Shown here in pieces: positions 24,904 to 34,830 of a stretch of 64,000 bases of DNA. Location: assembly GCF_000355675.1 (NCBI RefSeq), contig NC_020888.1:2587501-2651500 (forward strand). The letters are read 5' to 3'. Within the stretch, counting starts at the first letter, position 1; each line of letters opens with the position of its first letter. Under the pieces are notes generated by a model, which did no database searches, was not told the origin of the DNA, and saw only the letters and a program-made list of their open reading frames with translations. Origin of the DNA: Thalassolituus oleivorans MIL-1. Its GTDB lineage: Bacteria; Pseudomonadota; Gammaproteobacteria; Pseudomonadales; Oceanobacteraceae. A program made the position numbers and the translations under genes.

Positions 24904-25923
24904 TTAACCGACATCAGACGCTAAGCGACCTGCAATATTTGTTAACGCAAGTATCTCATCACTGAGTCCTTCTTTGATAACAGCCATTGGCATACCAAAT
25001 ATGATTGAGCTTTCTTCGTCTTGAGCCCATATGTGAGACTTCGCTTCTTTTAATAAACGCGCCCCTTCGCGGCCGTCGGCTCCCATCCCAGTTAAGACAA
25101 CACCAAGAACATTGGCACCATAATGTTTAGCCGCTGAAGCAAAGGCAATATCTACGCTCGGACGATAATTAACGCGTGGATCACTCTCGCGAATATGAAT
25201 CGATCCTCCATTACGCCGATCAACCATTAATTGCATACCACCTGGTGCAACGTAGACATGTCCCGATTTAATAACATCACCGTTGACGGCCTCTTTTATT
25301 GCCAATGGACTGATATTATTTAGCCTTTCGGCAAAAGCAGGAGTAAACGACCCTGGCATATGTTGAACGATAATAATGGGCGTTTTAAACGTAGCAGGCA
25401 GTGCTTTAAACAAAACTTGCAACGCCGCCGGTCCACCTGTGGAAGTGCCAATTATGATAAGTTCAGTTTTAGATAAATCTGACTTAATCGTCGATTTAGT
25501 CGCTATCGGCTTACTAACACGTGTTTGATTACGCGCAACACCTGCTATTTTATCCGTTAATAAACGCTTTATTTGCGCAGAGTCAGTGGCAATATCTTCG
25601 AAATTTTTAGGTAAAAAATCCAGAGCACCTGCATCTAAAGCGTCTAGCGTTACCCTTGCTCCCTCAAAGGTGAGGGATGAGAACATCAAAACGGGAACTG
25701 GCCGCTGCAGCATAATGTTCTTAACGGCGGTAATACCATCCATGACTGGCATTTCATAATCCATCGTAACGACGTCTGGCTTGAGCAATTCATTTTGCTC
25801 TATCGCCTCACGACCATTACTGGCGACGCCAACCACCTCCATACGGCCATCACTATTAATGATGTCAGACACTCGTCGCCGAAAGAAACCCGAATCATCG
25901 ACTACTAATACCCGAATCGTCAT
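24904..25923 (-). CDS. cheB: CheB, chemotaxis methylesterase of the flagellar system
   Basis: A 339-residue receiver plus methylesterase. The phospho-acceptor Asp is in DVVTMDYEMPVMDG near residue 55. The catalytic triad region is visible as GTSTGGPAAL, VQHMPGSFT and LTGMGADGREG. It demethylates or deamidates receptor glutamates as the feedback arm of adaptation. It follows cheA by 12 bases. In P. aeruginosa motC and motD separate cheB from the parA homologue; they are absent here. Confidence 0.95.
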   Translation of the reverse strand: MTIRVLVVDDSGFFRRRVSDIINSDGRMEVVGVASNGREAIEQNELLKPDVVTMDYEMPVMDGITAVKNIMLQRPVPVLMFSSLTFEGARVTLDALDAGALDFLPKNFEDIATDSAQIKRLLTDKIAGVARNQTRVSKPIATKSTIKSDLSKTELIIIGTSTGGPAALQVLFKALPATFKTPIIIVQHMPGSFTPAFAERLNNISPLAIKEAVNGDVIKSGHVYVAPGGMQLMVDRRNGGSIHIRESDPRVNYRPSVDIAFASAAKHYGANVLGVVLTGMGADGREGARLLKEAKSHIWAQDEESSIIFGMPMAVIKEGLSDEILALTNIAGRLASDVG

Positions 25924-25935
25924 AGTAAGCCTTAA

Positions 25936-28209
25936 TTATGCTGCACTGGATTGACGGGTCGCGTAGCGACTCAGCATGCTCGGAATATCTAAAATCAAAG
26001 CAATACGGCCGTCACCGGTGATCGTAGCGCCCGCCATGCCTGCGGTCCCGTGCAACATTTTGCCAAGAGGTTTAATCACCACTTCTTCTTGACCTACAAG
26101 CTGGTCAACGACGAAACCAACACGACGATTACCTACCGAAACGACAACAACATGGGCAGAGTCATCTACATTCTCAGAATGATCACCCTTAACTAGCCAA
26201 CGTTTTAAATAAAACAGCGGGATCGGTTTTTCTCGAACAACAACCACTTCTTGCCCATCTACAATATTAGTCTGGGTTAAATCCAAGTGGAAAATCTCGT
26301 TAACATTGACCAAAGGAAAGGCAAATGCCTGATCTTTTAGCATCACCATCAAGGTTGGCATAATGGCCAAAGTTAATGGCACCTTGATACGAATACTGGT
26401 GCCTTCACCCATTCGCGACGTAATATTGATAGTGCCGTTTAACTGGTTAATTTTCGTTTTAACCACGTCCATACCAACGCCACGCCCTGACACATCAGAG
26501 ATCACATCTTTGGTAGAAAAACCTGGAGCAAAAATCAAGTTAAAACATTCATTTTCAGTTAAGCGATCGGCGGCATCTTGATCCATCACGCCTTTTTCGA
26601 CGGCTTTACGACGTAAGACATCCGCGTCCATACCGCCGCCATCATCTTGAATCACTAGCAGAATATGATCGCCTTCTTGCTCAGCCGATAACACCACAGT
26701 ACCGACGCGGTTCTTACCGGACTTCTCGCGATCATCTGGCATTTCTACCCCATGATCCACGGCATTACGCACTAAGTGGACTAACGGATCAGCCAATGCT
26801 TCCACTAAGTTTTTATCTAAGTCTGTTTCTTCACCGCGTAATTCTAAATTAATTTCTTTTTTCAGCTGTCGCGCTAAATCACGTACAACTCGCGGGAAAC
26901 GACCAAAAACCTTTTTGATTGGCTGCATTCGAGTTTTCATTACCGATGCTTGTAAATCACCAGTAACCACATCCAAATTTGCAACTGCTTTGGCCATTGA
27001 TTCATCAGTGCTCTTCAATCCTAAACGCACTAATCGGTTACGCACCAGAACCAATTCACCAACCATGTTCATAATATCGTCAAGACGTTTGGTATCAACG
27101 CGAACCGTCGCTTCAGCTTGCATTGCCTCTTTATTTTCAACTTTCTTAGCTTCGGGCGTAGCAATTGACTCAACCTTAGTCGGCTCTGCTTTTGCAGCAG
27201 GCGCTTTTGCGGTAGGTGCTTTTGCAGCAGGTTTCACTGGCTCTGCAGGAGCAGGCGTTTTTGCCGCTGGAGTTGACTTAACCGGCTCTGCAGGCTTTTT
27301 CGCTTTGGTATCGGTTCCACCTTCAGGTGCAAATGCGTGCTTGCCTTTACCATGCAATCTATCAAGCAATTCCTCAAATTCAGAATCACTGATTAATTCA
27401 TCTCCACCGCTTGTTAGTGGTGCATCTACTGGCGCAGTATCAGCAGTACCGGCTGGTGCAGACGGAGCGCTAGCCTTCACCTCACCGACTGTTGCGCCTT
27501 TACCTTTCCCATGAATTTGATCCAGTAAGGCCTCAAATTCATCTTCAGTAATCTCATCATCTGACGCAGATGTAGTAACAGGCCCACCCATGTCAAACAA
27601 ATCGTCATCGTCAGCGGCGGCTTGCGGTGGTGTCGATTCCGGCGCAGCAGCCTGACTGCGTTCTTCATCTAAGGCATCTAATAGAAGTTCAAATTCATCG
27701 TCGGTAATATCGCCATTATCAGCCGTGGCTGCTTCAGTTTCGATATTGTTTTCAGCGACGCTTTCCACTTCGTCTTCAACAGGCTCTTCAGCTTCCGCAA
27801 CAACTTCTTCGTCTTCAGATGCCGGTTTAGCTAAATGGTGTAAACGTTCAATAATGGCAGGATCAGCATCTGCTGGTGCTGCACCAGAACGCACACTTTC
27901 AAACATTTCGTTTACGGAATCGAGTGCTTGCAGCACGACATCCATTAAATCAGGATTAACGCGACGGTGACCATTACGTAAAGTATCAAACACGTTTTCT
28001 GCAGCGTGACAGCAGTCCACCAGCGGATTTAATTGTAAAAAACCTGCGCCGCCTTTAACCGTATGGAAGCCCCTGAAAATAGCATTCAGAAGATCTTTAT
28101 CATCTGGGCGTTGTTCGAGGTCAACGAGTTGTTCTGAGAGCAATTCTAGAATCTCACCCGCCTCAACGAGAAAATCCTGGAGGATTTCTTCATCTGCATC
28201 GAAACTCAT
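25936..28209 (-). CDS. cheA: CheA, chemotaxis histidine kinase of the flagellar system
   Basis: A 757-residue kinase. The Hpt domain has the phospho-histidine H49 (GFHTVKGGAGF). A long linker carries three copies of an acidic EFE-LLD motif (168-181, 219-238, 271-290), the last two followed by HGKGK; this corresponds to the LID region that binds ParP in Vibrio. The dimerisation domain begins near 375 (DTKRLDDIMNMVGELVLVRNR). The ATPase domain has the N-box HLVRNAVDHG and DISGRG-like DVSGRGVGMDVV. A CheW-like domain closes the chain. It is co-transcribed with cheZ upstream and cheB downstream. Confidence 0.95.
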   Translation of the reverse strand: MSFDADEEILQDFLVEAGEILELLSEQLVDLEQRPDDKDLLNAIFRGFHTVKGGAGFLQLNPLVDCCHAAENVFDTLRNGHRRVNPDLMDVVLQALDSVNEMFESVRSGAAPADADPAIIERLHHLAKPASEDEEVVAEAEEPVEDEVESVAENNIETEAATADNGDITDDEFELLLDALDEERSQAAAPESTPPQAAADDDDLFDMGGPVTTSASDDEITEDEFEALLDQIHGKGKGATVGEVKASAPSAPAGTADTAPVDAPLTSGGDELISDSEFEELLDRLHGKGKHAFAPEGGTDTKAKKPAEPVKSTPAAKTPAPAEPVKPAAKAPTAKAPAAKAEPTKVESIATPEAKKVENKEAMQAEATVRVDTKRLDDIMNMVGELVLVRNRLVRLGLKSTDESMAKAVANLDVVTGDLQASVMKTRMQPIKKVFGRFPRVVRDLARQLKKEINLELRGEETDLDKNLVEALADPLVHLVRNAVDHGVEMPDDREKSGKNRVGTVVLSAEQEGDHILLVIQDDGGGMDADVLRRKAVEKGVMDQDAADRLTENECFNLIFAPGFSTKDVISDVSGRGVGMDVVKTKINQLNGTINITSRMGEGTSIRIKVPLTLAIMPTLMVMLKDQAFAFPLVNVNEIFHLDLTQTNIVDGQEVVVVREKPIPLFYLKRWLVKGDHSENVDDSAHVVVVSVGNRRVGFVVDQLVGQEEVVIKPLGKMLHGTAGMAGATITGDGRIALILDIPSMLSRYATRQSSAA

Positions 28210-28221
28210 CCGTTTGCTCCT

Positions 28222-28998
28222 TTAAAAACCAAGACTGGACAATAGGTCATCAACATCATCCTGGCTGTTAACTACGTCGTCACTGGATTTATTAATTTGA
28301 GGACCTTCCGCACGGATGTTGGCACCTTCGTCGGAAGTTTCTGCTATGTCATTGAGATCATGTTTAATACCTGTGATCTCATCCACTTGCCCGGCCATTA
28401 ACACTAGGCTCACTAGCCGATCTTCTACATCTTTTATCAGGGCCGTCACCTTATGTATCACTTGTCCGGTGAGATCCTGAAAATCTTGAGCTAAGACAAT
28501 TTCGGAAAAGTGTCCCTGAATTTGCCGCGATTTATCGGCACTTTCACCCAAAAATTCATTCACTTCTTTGCTTAACGCTCGAAACTCTGCAGGTGTTAAT
28601 TCTTTATTTAAAAAGCGCTGCCATTGTTCCGATAATGTTTTTGCCCGATCATGAATATCGGAGGCTAAAGGCATCCCTGCATCAACCAAATCCATGGTTC
28701 GATTAGCTGATTTATCCGTCATTTCTAATACATACGCGAGTTTATCGGTTGTATTTTCAATGTCAGAGCCAGCACCAACGGAATCGACATTAAGGTTTTT
28801 AATAGCCTCATGCAGTGCCCGCGTTAGGCGGCCGATCTCGTTATACAAAGTGCGGTCACGAACCTCATTGAGGTTGTTCACTAGCGCTACGGCTTTACTG
28901 ATATCACCCTGCTCTAATTGCAGCAGCATGTTCTCAGCTAGCTCTCTGATTTCTGAGCCGACTTTACTGTTAGCAGCTTTCAGGCTTATGTCACCCAT
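28222..28998 (-). CDS. cheZ: CheZ, CheY-P phosphatase
   Basis: A 258-residue helical phosphatase that removes phosphate from CheY. The catalytic segment is AQDFQDLTGQVIHKV, containing the conserved Asp and Gln. The C-terminal CheY-binding helix is DVDDLLSSLGF. It lies 16 bases after cheY and 12 before cheA, the usual cheY-Z-A-B order. The start ATG at 28998 gives the family-typical length. Confidence 0.93.
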   Translation of the reverse strand: MGDISLKAANSKVGSEIRELAENMLLQLEQGDISKAVALVNNLNEVRDRTLYNEIGRLTRALHEAIKNLNVDSVGAGSDIENTTDKLAYVLEMTDKSANRTMDLVDAGMPLASDIHDRAKTLSEQWQRFLNKELTPAEFRALSKEVNEFLGESADKSRQIQGHFSEIVLAQDFQDLTGQVIHKVTALIKDVEDRLVSLVLMAGQVDEITGIKHDLNDIAETSDEGANIRAEGPQINKSSDDVVNSQDDVDDLLSSLGF

Positions 28999-29014
28999 TG
29001 ACCAACCTTCTTAT

Positions 29015-29389
29015 TTAGCCTTCGACTCGTTCGAAAATCTTATCGATTTTCTCCTTCAGAACTGCCGCAGTAAAAGGCTTAACTACATAGCCGTTTACTC
29101 CTGCCTGAGCAGCTGCAACAATCTGATCGCGTTTCGCTTCTGCGGTAACCATAAGAACCGGAAGGCTCTTAAGACGGTCGTCTGCACGAACATGCTTCAA
29201 CAGGTCGAGACCCGTCATGCCCGGCATATTCCAGTCAGTTACTAGAAAGTCAAAATCGCCATTCTGTAACATGGGGAGCGCTGTCGTACCGTCGTCAGCT
29301 TCTTGCGTGTTGGTAAAGCCCAAATCGCGAAGAAGGTTTTTAACGATACGTCTCATCGTAGAGAAGTCATCAACGATGAGTATTTTCAT
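29015..29389 (-). CDS. cheY: CheY, flagellar switch response regulator
   Basis: A single-domain receiver that, when phosphorylated, binds FliM to switch flagellar rotation. The acidic pocket VDDFSTMRR, the phospho-acceptor Asp in VTDWNMPGM, the Thr in MVTAEAKRD and the Lys in YVVKPF are all present. From the ATG at 29389 it is 124 residues. GGAGG is better placed for a TTG four codons upstream (29401), and the extra residues LDKN resemble the longer N-terminus of Vibrio CheY3, so the start is uncertain. Confidence 0.93.
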   Translation of the reverse strand: MKILIVDDFSTMRRIVKNLLRDLGFTNTQEADDGTTALPMLQNGDFDFLVTDWNMPGMTGLDLLKHVRADDRLKSLPVLMVTAEAKRDQIVAAAQAGVNGYVVKPFTAAVLKEKIDKIFERVEG

Positions 29390-29507
29390 ATTTTTGTCCA
29401 AAACGACCTCCAATAATCGACTTTAATATTCCCAGTCGTTCCTAAAACTTAGTGTAGACCTAGTTACCGCTTTATCCAGAAACACGACATACGGAATGCA
29501 ATATTTA

Positions 29508-30242
29508 TTAGCGAGTAAGCCAATCGCCCAAGCGTGAACGCAAACGATGGGTCGCTTGGCTGTGTAATTGACTGACACGAGACTCGCTGACGCCCAGCAC
29601 AGCGCCGATTTCCTTGAGGTTGAGCTCTTCGTCGTAGTACAGGGCTAGAATCAGCTGTTCGCGTTCAGGAAGCCCTTTGATGGCTTCTGCGAGCTGAGTT
29701 TGGAAGGCATCTCGCTCGATACCTGCAAATGGATTGGGCGCAGTTTCGTTAAAAACTTCAAAGCCGTTCTCACTTTTCTCGGCGACTTCTTCATAACTAA
29801 ACAGCCGGCAGCCAGCGCTATCGCGTAAAATGCCATGATATTCATCTTGGCTAATACCAAGAAATGCAGCAACTTCACTGTCGTCGGCATCACGACCTTT
29901 CTCACTTTCTATCTGCTTAATTGCATCGGTAATTCGCCTAGCATTGCGATGCACGGAACGCGGAGCCCAGTCGCCACGACGAATTTCATCCAGCATAGCG
30001 CCACGAATACGAATACCGGCATAGGTTTCAAAACTTGCGCCTTTACCGCCATCGTACTTACGTGATGCTTCTAACAAACCTATCATGCCGGCTTGAATAA
30101 GATCGTCCACCTGTACGCTATCGGGTAAACGTCCCATCATGTGATGGGCAATACGCTTTACCAGTCCTGCGTGTTCGCGAACCAACTGATCGAAATTGTT
30201 TTTTTGAACGTCAGAGTACACCAGACAACTACCCGCAGACAT
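29508..30242 (-). CDS. fliA: FliA, flagellar sigma-28 factor
   Basis: A 244-residue sigma factor for late flagellar and chemotaxis genes. Region 2 (VDDLIQAGMIGLLEASRKYD, SFETYAGIRIRGAMLDEIRRGDWAPRSV) and region 4 (LKEIGAVLGVSESRVSQLHSQATHRLRSRL) are complete. It follows fleN by three bases with GAGG about eight bases before the ATG. The anti-sigma factor gene flgM is not in this window. cheY follows after about 95-120 bases. Confidence 0.96.
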   Translation of the reverse strand: MSAGSCLVYSDVQKNNFDQLVREHAGLVKRIAHHMMGRLPDSVQVDDLIQAGMIGLLEASRKYDGGKGASFETYAGIRIRGAMLDEIRRGDWAPRSVHRNARRITDAIKQIESEKGRDADDSEVAAFLGISQDEYHGILRDSAGCRLFSYEEVAEKSENGFEVFNETAPNPFAGIERDAFQTQLAEAIKGLPEREQLILALYYDEELNLKEIGAVLGVSESRVSQLHSQATHRLRSRLGDWLTR

Positions 30243-30245
30243 TGA

Positions 30246-31064
30246 TTAGGCCTCAACTTCCTGAAGCAGCCGGTCGACAAAAAACTCTAAATGCCCACGC
30301 GGCGAAGACGGCAGCGGCCAAGCATCGACTTTTTTGGCGAGAGCTCTAAATGCTGTTGAAGCTTTAGAGCGAGGATACACATCGACGACCGCCTTTTGGC
30401 GCTGTACGGCACGACGTACGGCATCATCCATAGGGATAGCACCGACGTACTGCATGGCAACCTCTAAAAAACGATCAGTCACTTTGGTCAGTTTTTGGAA
30501 TAGCGCTTGCCCTTCTTGCGGCGTGCGCACCATATTTGCCACCATACGGAAGCGAAATACACCGTAGTCACGATTTAATAATTTAATTTGTGCATAAGCA
30601 TCGGTAATAGAAGTCGGTTCATCGGTTACCACAACCAGTACTTCTTGCGCTGCGCGCACAAAACTCATCACAGAATCAGAAATACCCGCAGCGGTATCAA
30701 CGATTAATACGTCGATATCATCACCAATATCACTGAATGCTTGAATTAAACCAGCGTGTTCCATCGCATTTAATTGCGACAATTTCTGCGTCCCCGAGGA
30801 AGCAGGAACAATACGAATTCCTGCCGGGCCTTTAACCATCACTTCCCGTAAATCGCATTCACCTTGCAGTACATTTTCAATCGTTTTATTGGACGATATC
30901 CCCAATAAAATATCGATATTCGCCAAACCTAAATCGGCGTCGAGTACAACAACGCGTCGTCCCATTTCGGCCAACGCAATTGCGAGGTTAACGGAGACGT
31001 TGCTTTTACCCACACCGCCCTTACCACCAGTAACAGCGATCACTTGAACCGGGTGCCTTGCCAT
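30246..31064 (-). CDS. fleN: FleN (FlhG), flagellar number ATPase
   Basis: A 272-residue MinD-like ATPase that restricts flagellar number and restrains FleQ. The deviant Walker A is VTGGKGGVGKSNVSVNLA near residue 12, Walker B lies in DVLIVDTAAGIS, and the C-terminal amphipathic region (HLEFFVDRLLQEVEA) could serve as a membrane-targeting helix. It is encoded directly after flhF, the standard pair for polar flagella. Confidence 0.95.
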   Translation of the reverse strand: MARHPVQVIAVTGGKGGVGKSNVSVNLAIALAEMGRRVVVLDADLGLANIDILLGISSNKTIENVLQGECDLREVMVKGPAGIRIVPASSGTQKLSQLNAMEHAGLIQAFSDIGDDIDVLIVDTAAGISDSVMSFVRAAQEVLVVVTDEPTSITDAYAQIKLLNRDYGVFRFRMVANMVRTPQEGQALFQKLTKVTDRFLEVAMQYVGAIPMDDAVRRAVQRQKAVVDVYPRSKASTAFRALAKKVDAWPLPSSPRGHLEFFVDRLLQEVEA

Positions 31065-31070
31065 CGTGTT

Positions 31071-32450
31071 TTATACTCCGTGTTGAAAGCTGGTTTGCTG
31101 CGTTGCCATATTTAAGGCTTCGGCCGCCTGCCAACGAGTTCTGGCCATGCGGGCCATTTGCTCTGCTAAGTTCACCAATCGCATCGCATCTGGATAATGC
31201 AAATCATCCGGAATGTGCGGGCCATCTGTAACGAGCGTGACCGGTAAGTGCCCTAATGCAGCGATACTCATGCCCGGCCCTAGCGAAAAACATTCATCTA
31301 ACTTAGTAAAAATGCAGCCGCTTAACCCGGCAGCTTTAAAGTGTTCAAAATTCTCTTGTAAACAGCGGCCTTGGCTAGTCAAAGGCAGTACTAATAATTT
31401 ACTTAAACCTGCCCCAGCCTGTTTAAGCATAGACAATTGCACAGAAAAATGTGGATCTTGACTGCCTAAACCGGCGCTATCGACTAAAACTAATTTCTTA
31501 TCACGCAGTGCAAGCAGTGTTTTAGCGAGATCCCCGCCCTGAGTCACCACACGCATCTCCACACCTAAGATGCGAGAGAAAGCTTTTAACTGGTCATGTG
31601 CGGCCACGCGATAATTATCAAGAGTTACGAAAGCCACCGATTTAGCACCGTGACGCATTACAAACTGCGCCGCTATTTTGCCGATTGTAGTGGTTTTACC
31701 TGCGCCGGTAGGGCCAACAAGCGCAATACGCCCACCACGTTCAAGTAGTCCAGCTGGGGTAATGGGTAAATCACCCGCTATTTGTTTTAAAGCGGCTTTC
31801 CAAGCTTCGTCCATCGCCACATCAGCAGCACAATTACTAGCAATGCGATCGGCCCATGCTGGTTCAATACCCATATCCTGACAGCGCTGCCACAATTGCG
31901 ATTGCTGCCAAGTTAACGGACGACGAGTATCCCAAGCACTGCCTTGATGACTCACCATCCAATCTTTTAATTCACGCAACTCGCCCTGCATCTCTTGCAA
32001 GCGGCTGTTATACACATGAGAACCATCGTCATTTTTTGCTGACATAGGTTTAGCGGTTGCCACCTGTGCAGCCATATCTTTTTCGGCTGCCGTTTGTCCT
32101 GCCGGCTGAGCGCCTGGGCGCAGACCCGCTAACGCTTCGCGAATACCATCACGGCTGGTTAGATCGCTCTTTTCCGCAAAAGCAACGCGATCAGCAGTAC
32201 GTTGACGCTGTAATTCTGCTTGTCGAGTGGCTGACTTCGCGGCTTCTAGCTCGCGCTGCAAACGCAACTGGCGCTCAACTTCTGGATTACTCGAAGCGTC
32301 TTGGCCGCTCTGATAATCCAATGCCGCCACAACCTCAAACCCTTCGGCGATTTTCTTGCTCGACATAATCACTGCATCCGGCCCCAATTCTTGAGACACC
32401 AAACGCAGAGCCTGTTGCATATTTGCCGCGACGAAACGTTTTACATTCAT
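31071..32450 (-). CDS. flhF: FlhF, SRP-like GTPase for polar flagellar placement
   Basis: A 459-residue protein. A short conserved N-terminal B domain (MNVKRFVAANMQQALRLVSQELGPDAVIMS) and a variable linker rich in Ala and Gln precede the NG GTPase domain, with P-loop VGPTGAGKTTTIGKIAA near residue 247, DNYRVAAHDQLKAFS and the G-motif TKLDE. It positions the first flagellar components at the pole. It sits 12 bases after flhA and 6 before fleN. Confidence 0.95.
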   Translation of the reverse strand: MNVKRFVAANMQQALRLVSQELGPDAVIMSSKKIAEGFEVVAALDYQSGQDASSNPEVERQLRLQRELEAAKSATRQAELQRQRTADRVAFAEKSDLTSRDGIREALAGLRPGAQPAGQTAAEKDMAAQVATAKPMSAKNDDGSHVYNSRLQEMQGELRELKDWMVSHQGSAWDTRRPLTWQQSQLWQRCQDMGIEPAWADRIASNCAADVAMDEAWKAALKQIAGDLPITPAGLLERGGRIALVGPTGAGKTTTIGKIAAQFVMRHGAKSVAFVTLDNYRVAAHDQLKAFSRILGVEMRVVTQGGDLAKTLLALRDKKLVLVDSAGLGSQDPHFSVQLSMLKQAGAGLSKLLVLPLTSQGRCLQENFEHFKAAGLSGCIFTKLDECFSLGPGMSIAALGHLPVTLVTDGPHIPDDLHYPDAMRLVNLAEQMARMARTRWQAAEALNMATQQTSFQHGV

Positions 32451-32462
32451 GTTACGTACTCA

Positions 32463-34667
32463 CTACGATTTACCGCCAACCGAGGCGACAATGGTAATAC
32501 TCTTGTTATCTGGTATTTCCTGATAAGCCAGAACATGCAGCTGCGGGATACTGTTGCGAACGAACTGAGCCATGCTTGAGCGAAGTTGTGTTGTTACCAA
32601 CAACACCGCGGCGCGTCCTGCCGCTTCTTGCCCTTGTACAGCTTCGGCCAATGATCTTTGCAACGTATCTGCCATGGTAGGTTCAAGAACCAAACCATAC
32701 TGACTGCCCTGTTGAGCACTCTGTTGTAAGGTCTTAAGCAACAACTGTTCCAGACTTGGATCTAACGTCATTACCGGCAGTTCATCCGCATGGCCAAAGA
32801 TGTTCTGGGTGATTAAGCGCGCTAACGATAGGCGCGCAGCCGTGGTCATAGCGGCGGTATCTTGACTCTGTCCTTGATAATTCGCCAAGGACTCGGCGAT
32901 AGAGCGTAAATCACGAATAGGCACTTGCTCACGCAGCAAGTTTTGCAGCACAGCTAGCAACTGGCTGATACTGACCGTACCCGGCACCAACTCTTCCGCC
33001 AATTTTGGCGACTGCTTCGCCAACATATCGACCAAGTGCTGCACATCCTCATGACCCAGTAGTTCGTGCGAGTGATTACTGAGTTTTTGATTTAAATGCG
33101 TCGCCACCACCGTACTAGCATCGACCACGGTATAGCCGAGCGTTTGCGCCCGATCTTTTAGACTTGGATCAATCCAAAAGGCATCCAAACCAAAGGCTGG
33201 ATCAACCGTTGGAATACCATCAATTTTGCCGAACACCTGTCCAGGGTTGATCGCGAGTTCGCGCTCTGGATGAATTTCAGCTTCCGCTAATGTCACCCCC
33301 ATTAAAGTGATGCGATATTGGTTAGGGGTTAAATCAAGATTGTCGCGAATATGCACTGAAGGCATTAAGAAACCCATTTCTTGCGACAGCTTACGGCGAA
33401 CACCTTTAATACGATTCAGCAGTTGGCCGCCTTGATTTTTATCGACCAGAGGAATTAAACGATAACCAACCTCGAGGCCAACGCGATCCACAGGTTCCAC
33501 ATCGTCCCAACCCAGCTCTTTCACTTCTAACTGCTTGATCGCCGCCTCTGCTTTTTCTTTCGGTGCTGCCAACGCATTTTTGGTATTTGCCGCAATTTCA
33601 GCTTCCGCCGTTGCCGTCTTACCACGAATACGTTTTGCGATTTCATCACCGAGCTTACCGCCTTCTTTTTTCCAATAAATGTAGTACGCGATTGCTGCAG
33701 AAATAGCCGCAGCGCTCAGAAATACGGTGTGCGGCATACCCGGAACTAAGCCCATCAGTAGAACCACGCCTGCCGACACACCCAAAGCACGTGAAGAGGC
33801 AAACATTTGGCCAAATACCTGCTGGCCCATGTCTTCGTCACCGCCGTTACGGGTCACCATGATCGCAGTAGCAACCGATAGTAAAAGCGACGGAATTTGT
33901 GCAACCAAGCCATCACCGATCGCTAACAAGGTATAGGCCGCAACAGCATCATTAAACGTAAGATCATGCTGCGCCATACCGATTGCGAAGCCACCAACAA
34001 CGTTAATAATCAAAATCAAAATACCGGCGACAGCATCACCTTTTACGAACTTACTAGCACCGTCCATGGCACCATAAAAATCGGCTTCCGCCGCCACATC
34101 CGCACGACGAGTCTTGGCTTGATCAGCATCAATAAGACCTGCGTTTAAATCCGCATCAATCGCCATTTGCTTACCCGGCATTGCATCCAAGGTAAAACGC
34201 GCTGTTACTTCCGAAACACGACCAGCACCTTTGGTTACCACCACGAAGTTAATGATCATTAAAATCGCAAACACCACCAAACCGACCGCATAGTTACCAC
34301 CGATGAGTACCTCACCAAACGCCTCGATCACTTTACCGGCAGAATCCCCACCTTCATGACCGTACAACAACACCACACGAGTAGACGCTACGTTCAACGC
34401 AAGACGGAGTAATGTCGCAATAAGTAAAATCGTCGGGAAAATGGCGAAATCGAGCGGACGCTGCGCATACACACTCACTAACAACACCACGATAGAAAGG
34501 GCGATGTTAAAGGTAAAAAAGGTATCCAACAAAAACGGCGGCAACGGCAACGTCATCATACCGAGCAAGATGAGCACCATAGTAGGGATGCCCAAATTAC
34601 CGTTGGCTAAGATCGAACCGACACTTTTAAACTGCCCTAATACGGCTGCTCTAGAGGCTGTTGCCAT
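32463..34667 (-). CDS. flhA: FlhA, flagellar type III export gate protein
   Basis: About 734 residues from the ATG at 34667, with a TTG alternative at 34682. Eight membrane helices in the first 330 residues include the FHIPEP-family signature region (LDAMPGKQMAIDADLNAGLIDADQAK, which also binds the proton-channel partners). The cytoplasmic domain that docks substrates and chaperones follows. A GGA eight bases before the ATG is the best ribosome site. A sigma-54-like promoter lies about 40 bases upstream, and the gap to flhB holds a dispersed repeat. Confidence 0.95.
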   Translation of the reverse strand: MATASRAAVLGQFKSVGSILANGNLGIPTMVLILLGMMTLPLPPFLLDTFFTFNIALSIVVLLVSVYAQRPLDFAIFPTILLIATLLRLALNVASTRVVLLYGHEGGDSAGKVIEAFGEVLIGGNYAVGLVVFAILMIINFVVVTKGAGRVSEVTARFTLDAMPGKQMAIDADLNAGLIDADQAKTRRADVAAEADFYGAMDGASKFVKGDAVAGILILIINVVGGFAIGMAQHDLTFNDAVAAYTLLAIGDGLVAQIPSLLLSVATAIMVTRNGGDEDMGQQVFGQMFASSRALGVSAGVVLLMGLVPGMPHTVFLSAAAISAAIAYYIYWKKEGGKLGDEIAKRIRGKTATAEAEIAANTKNALAAPKEKAEAAIKQLEVKELGWDDVEPVDRVGLEVGYRLIPLVDKNQGGQLLNRIKGVRRKLSQEMGFLMPSVHIRDNLDLTPNQYRITLMGVTLAEAEIHPERELAINPGQVFGKIDGIPTVDPAFGLDAFWIDPSLKDRAQTLGYTVVDASTVVATHLNQKLSNHSHELLGHEDVQHLVDMLAKQSPKLAEELVPGTVSISQLLAVLQNLLREQVPIRDLRSIAESLANYQGQSQDTAAMTTAARLSLARLITQNIFGHADELPVMTLDPSLEQLLLKTLQQSAQQGSQYGLVLEPTMADTLQRSLAEAVQGQEAAGRAAVLLVTTQLRSSMAQFVRNSIPQLHVLAYQEIPDNKSITIVASVGGKS

Positions 34668-34706
34668 TCTGAAATCCGTCAAAAAACTATCACTGCTTAG
34701 AGCTAT

Positions 34707-34722
34707 TGCAAGAAGCCTTCCT
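34707..34722 (-). promoter_or_regulatory. Candidate sigma-54 promoter of flhA-flhF-fleN-fliA
   Basis: On the minus strand the sequence AGGAAGGCTTCTTGCA keeps GG and GC at the required 10-base spacing and matches 9 of 12 consensus positions of TGGCACG-N4-TTGCA. flhA is a FleQ/RpoN target in P. aeruginosa. It is weaker than the other sites in this locus. Confidence 0.5.
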
Positions 34723-34830
34723 GTTTTGGTTTTCGGCGGAAATATTTTGTTTTTGGTGTTGGTTTATGCGGTGACGCAGGATAAAGACAAAAGATATGTG
34801 TTTCTCTGGATTTGTATAAGAAGGTGACGC

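Noticed and set aside
26915-27514. Long plus-strand open frame (199 codons) opposite cheA
   Set aside because: It is an antisense shadow of the Ala/Pro/Lys-rich CheA linker. It is low in complexity, lacks a ribosome site, and lies across a confirmed gene.
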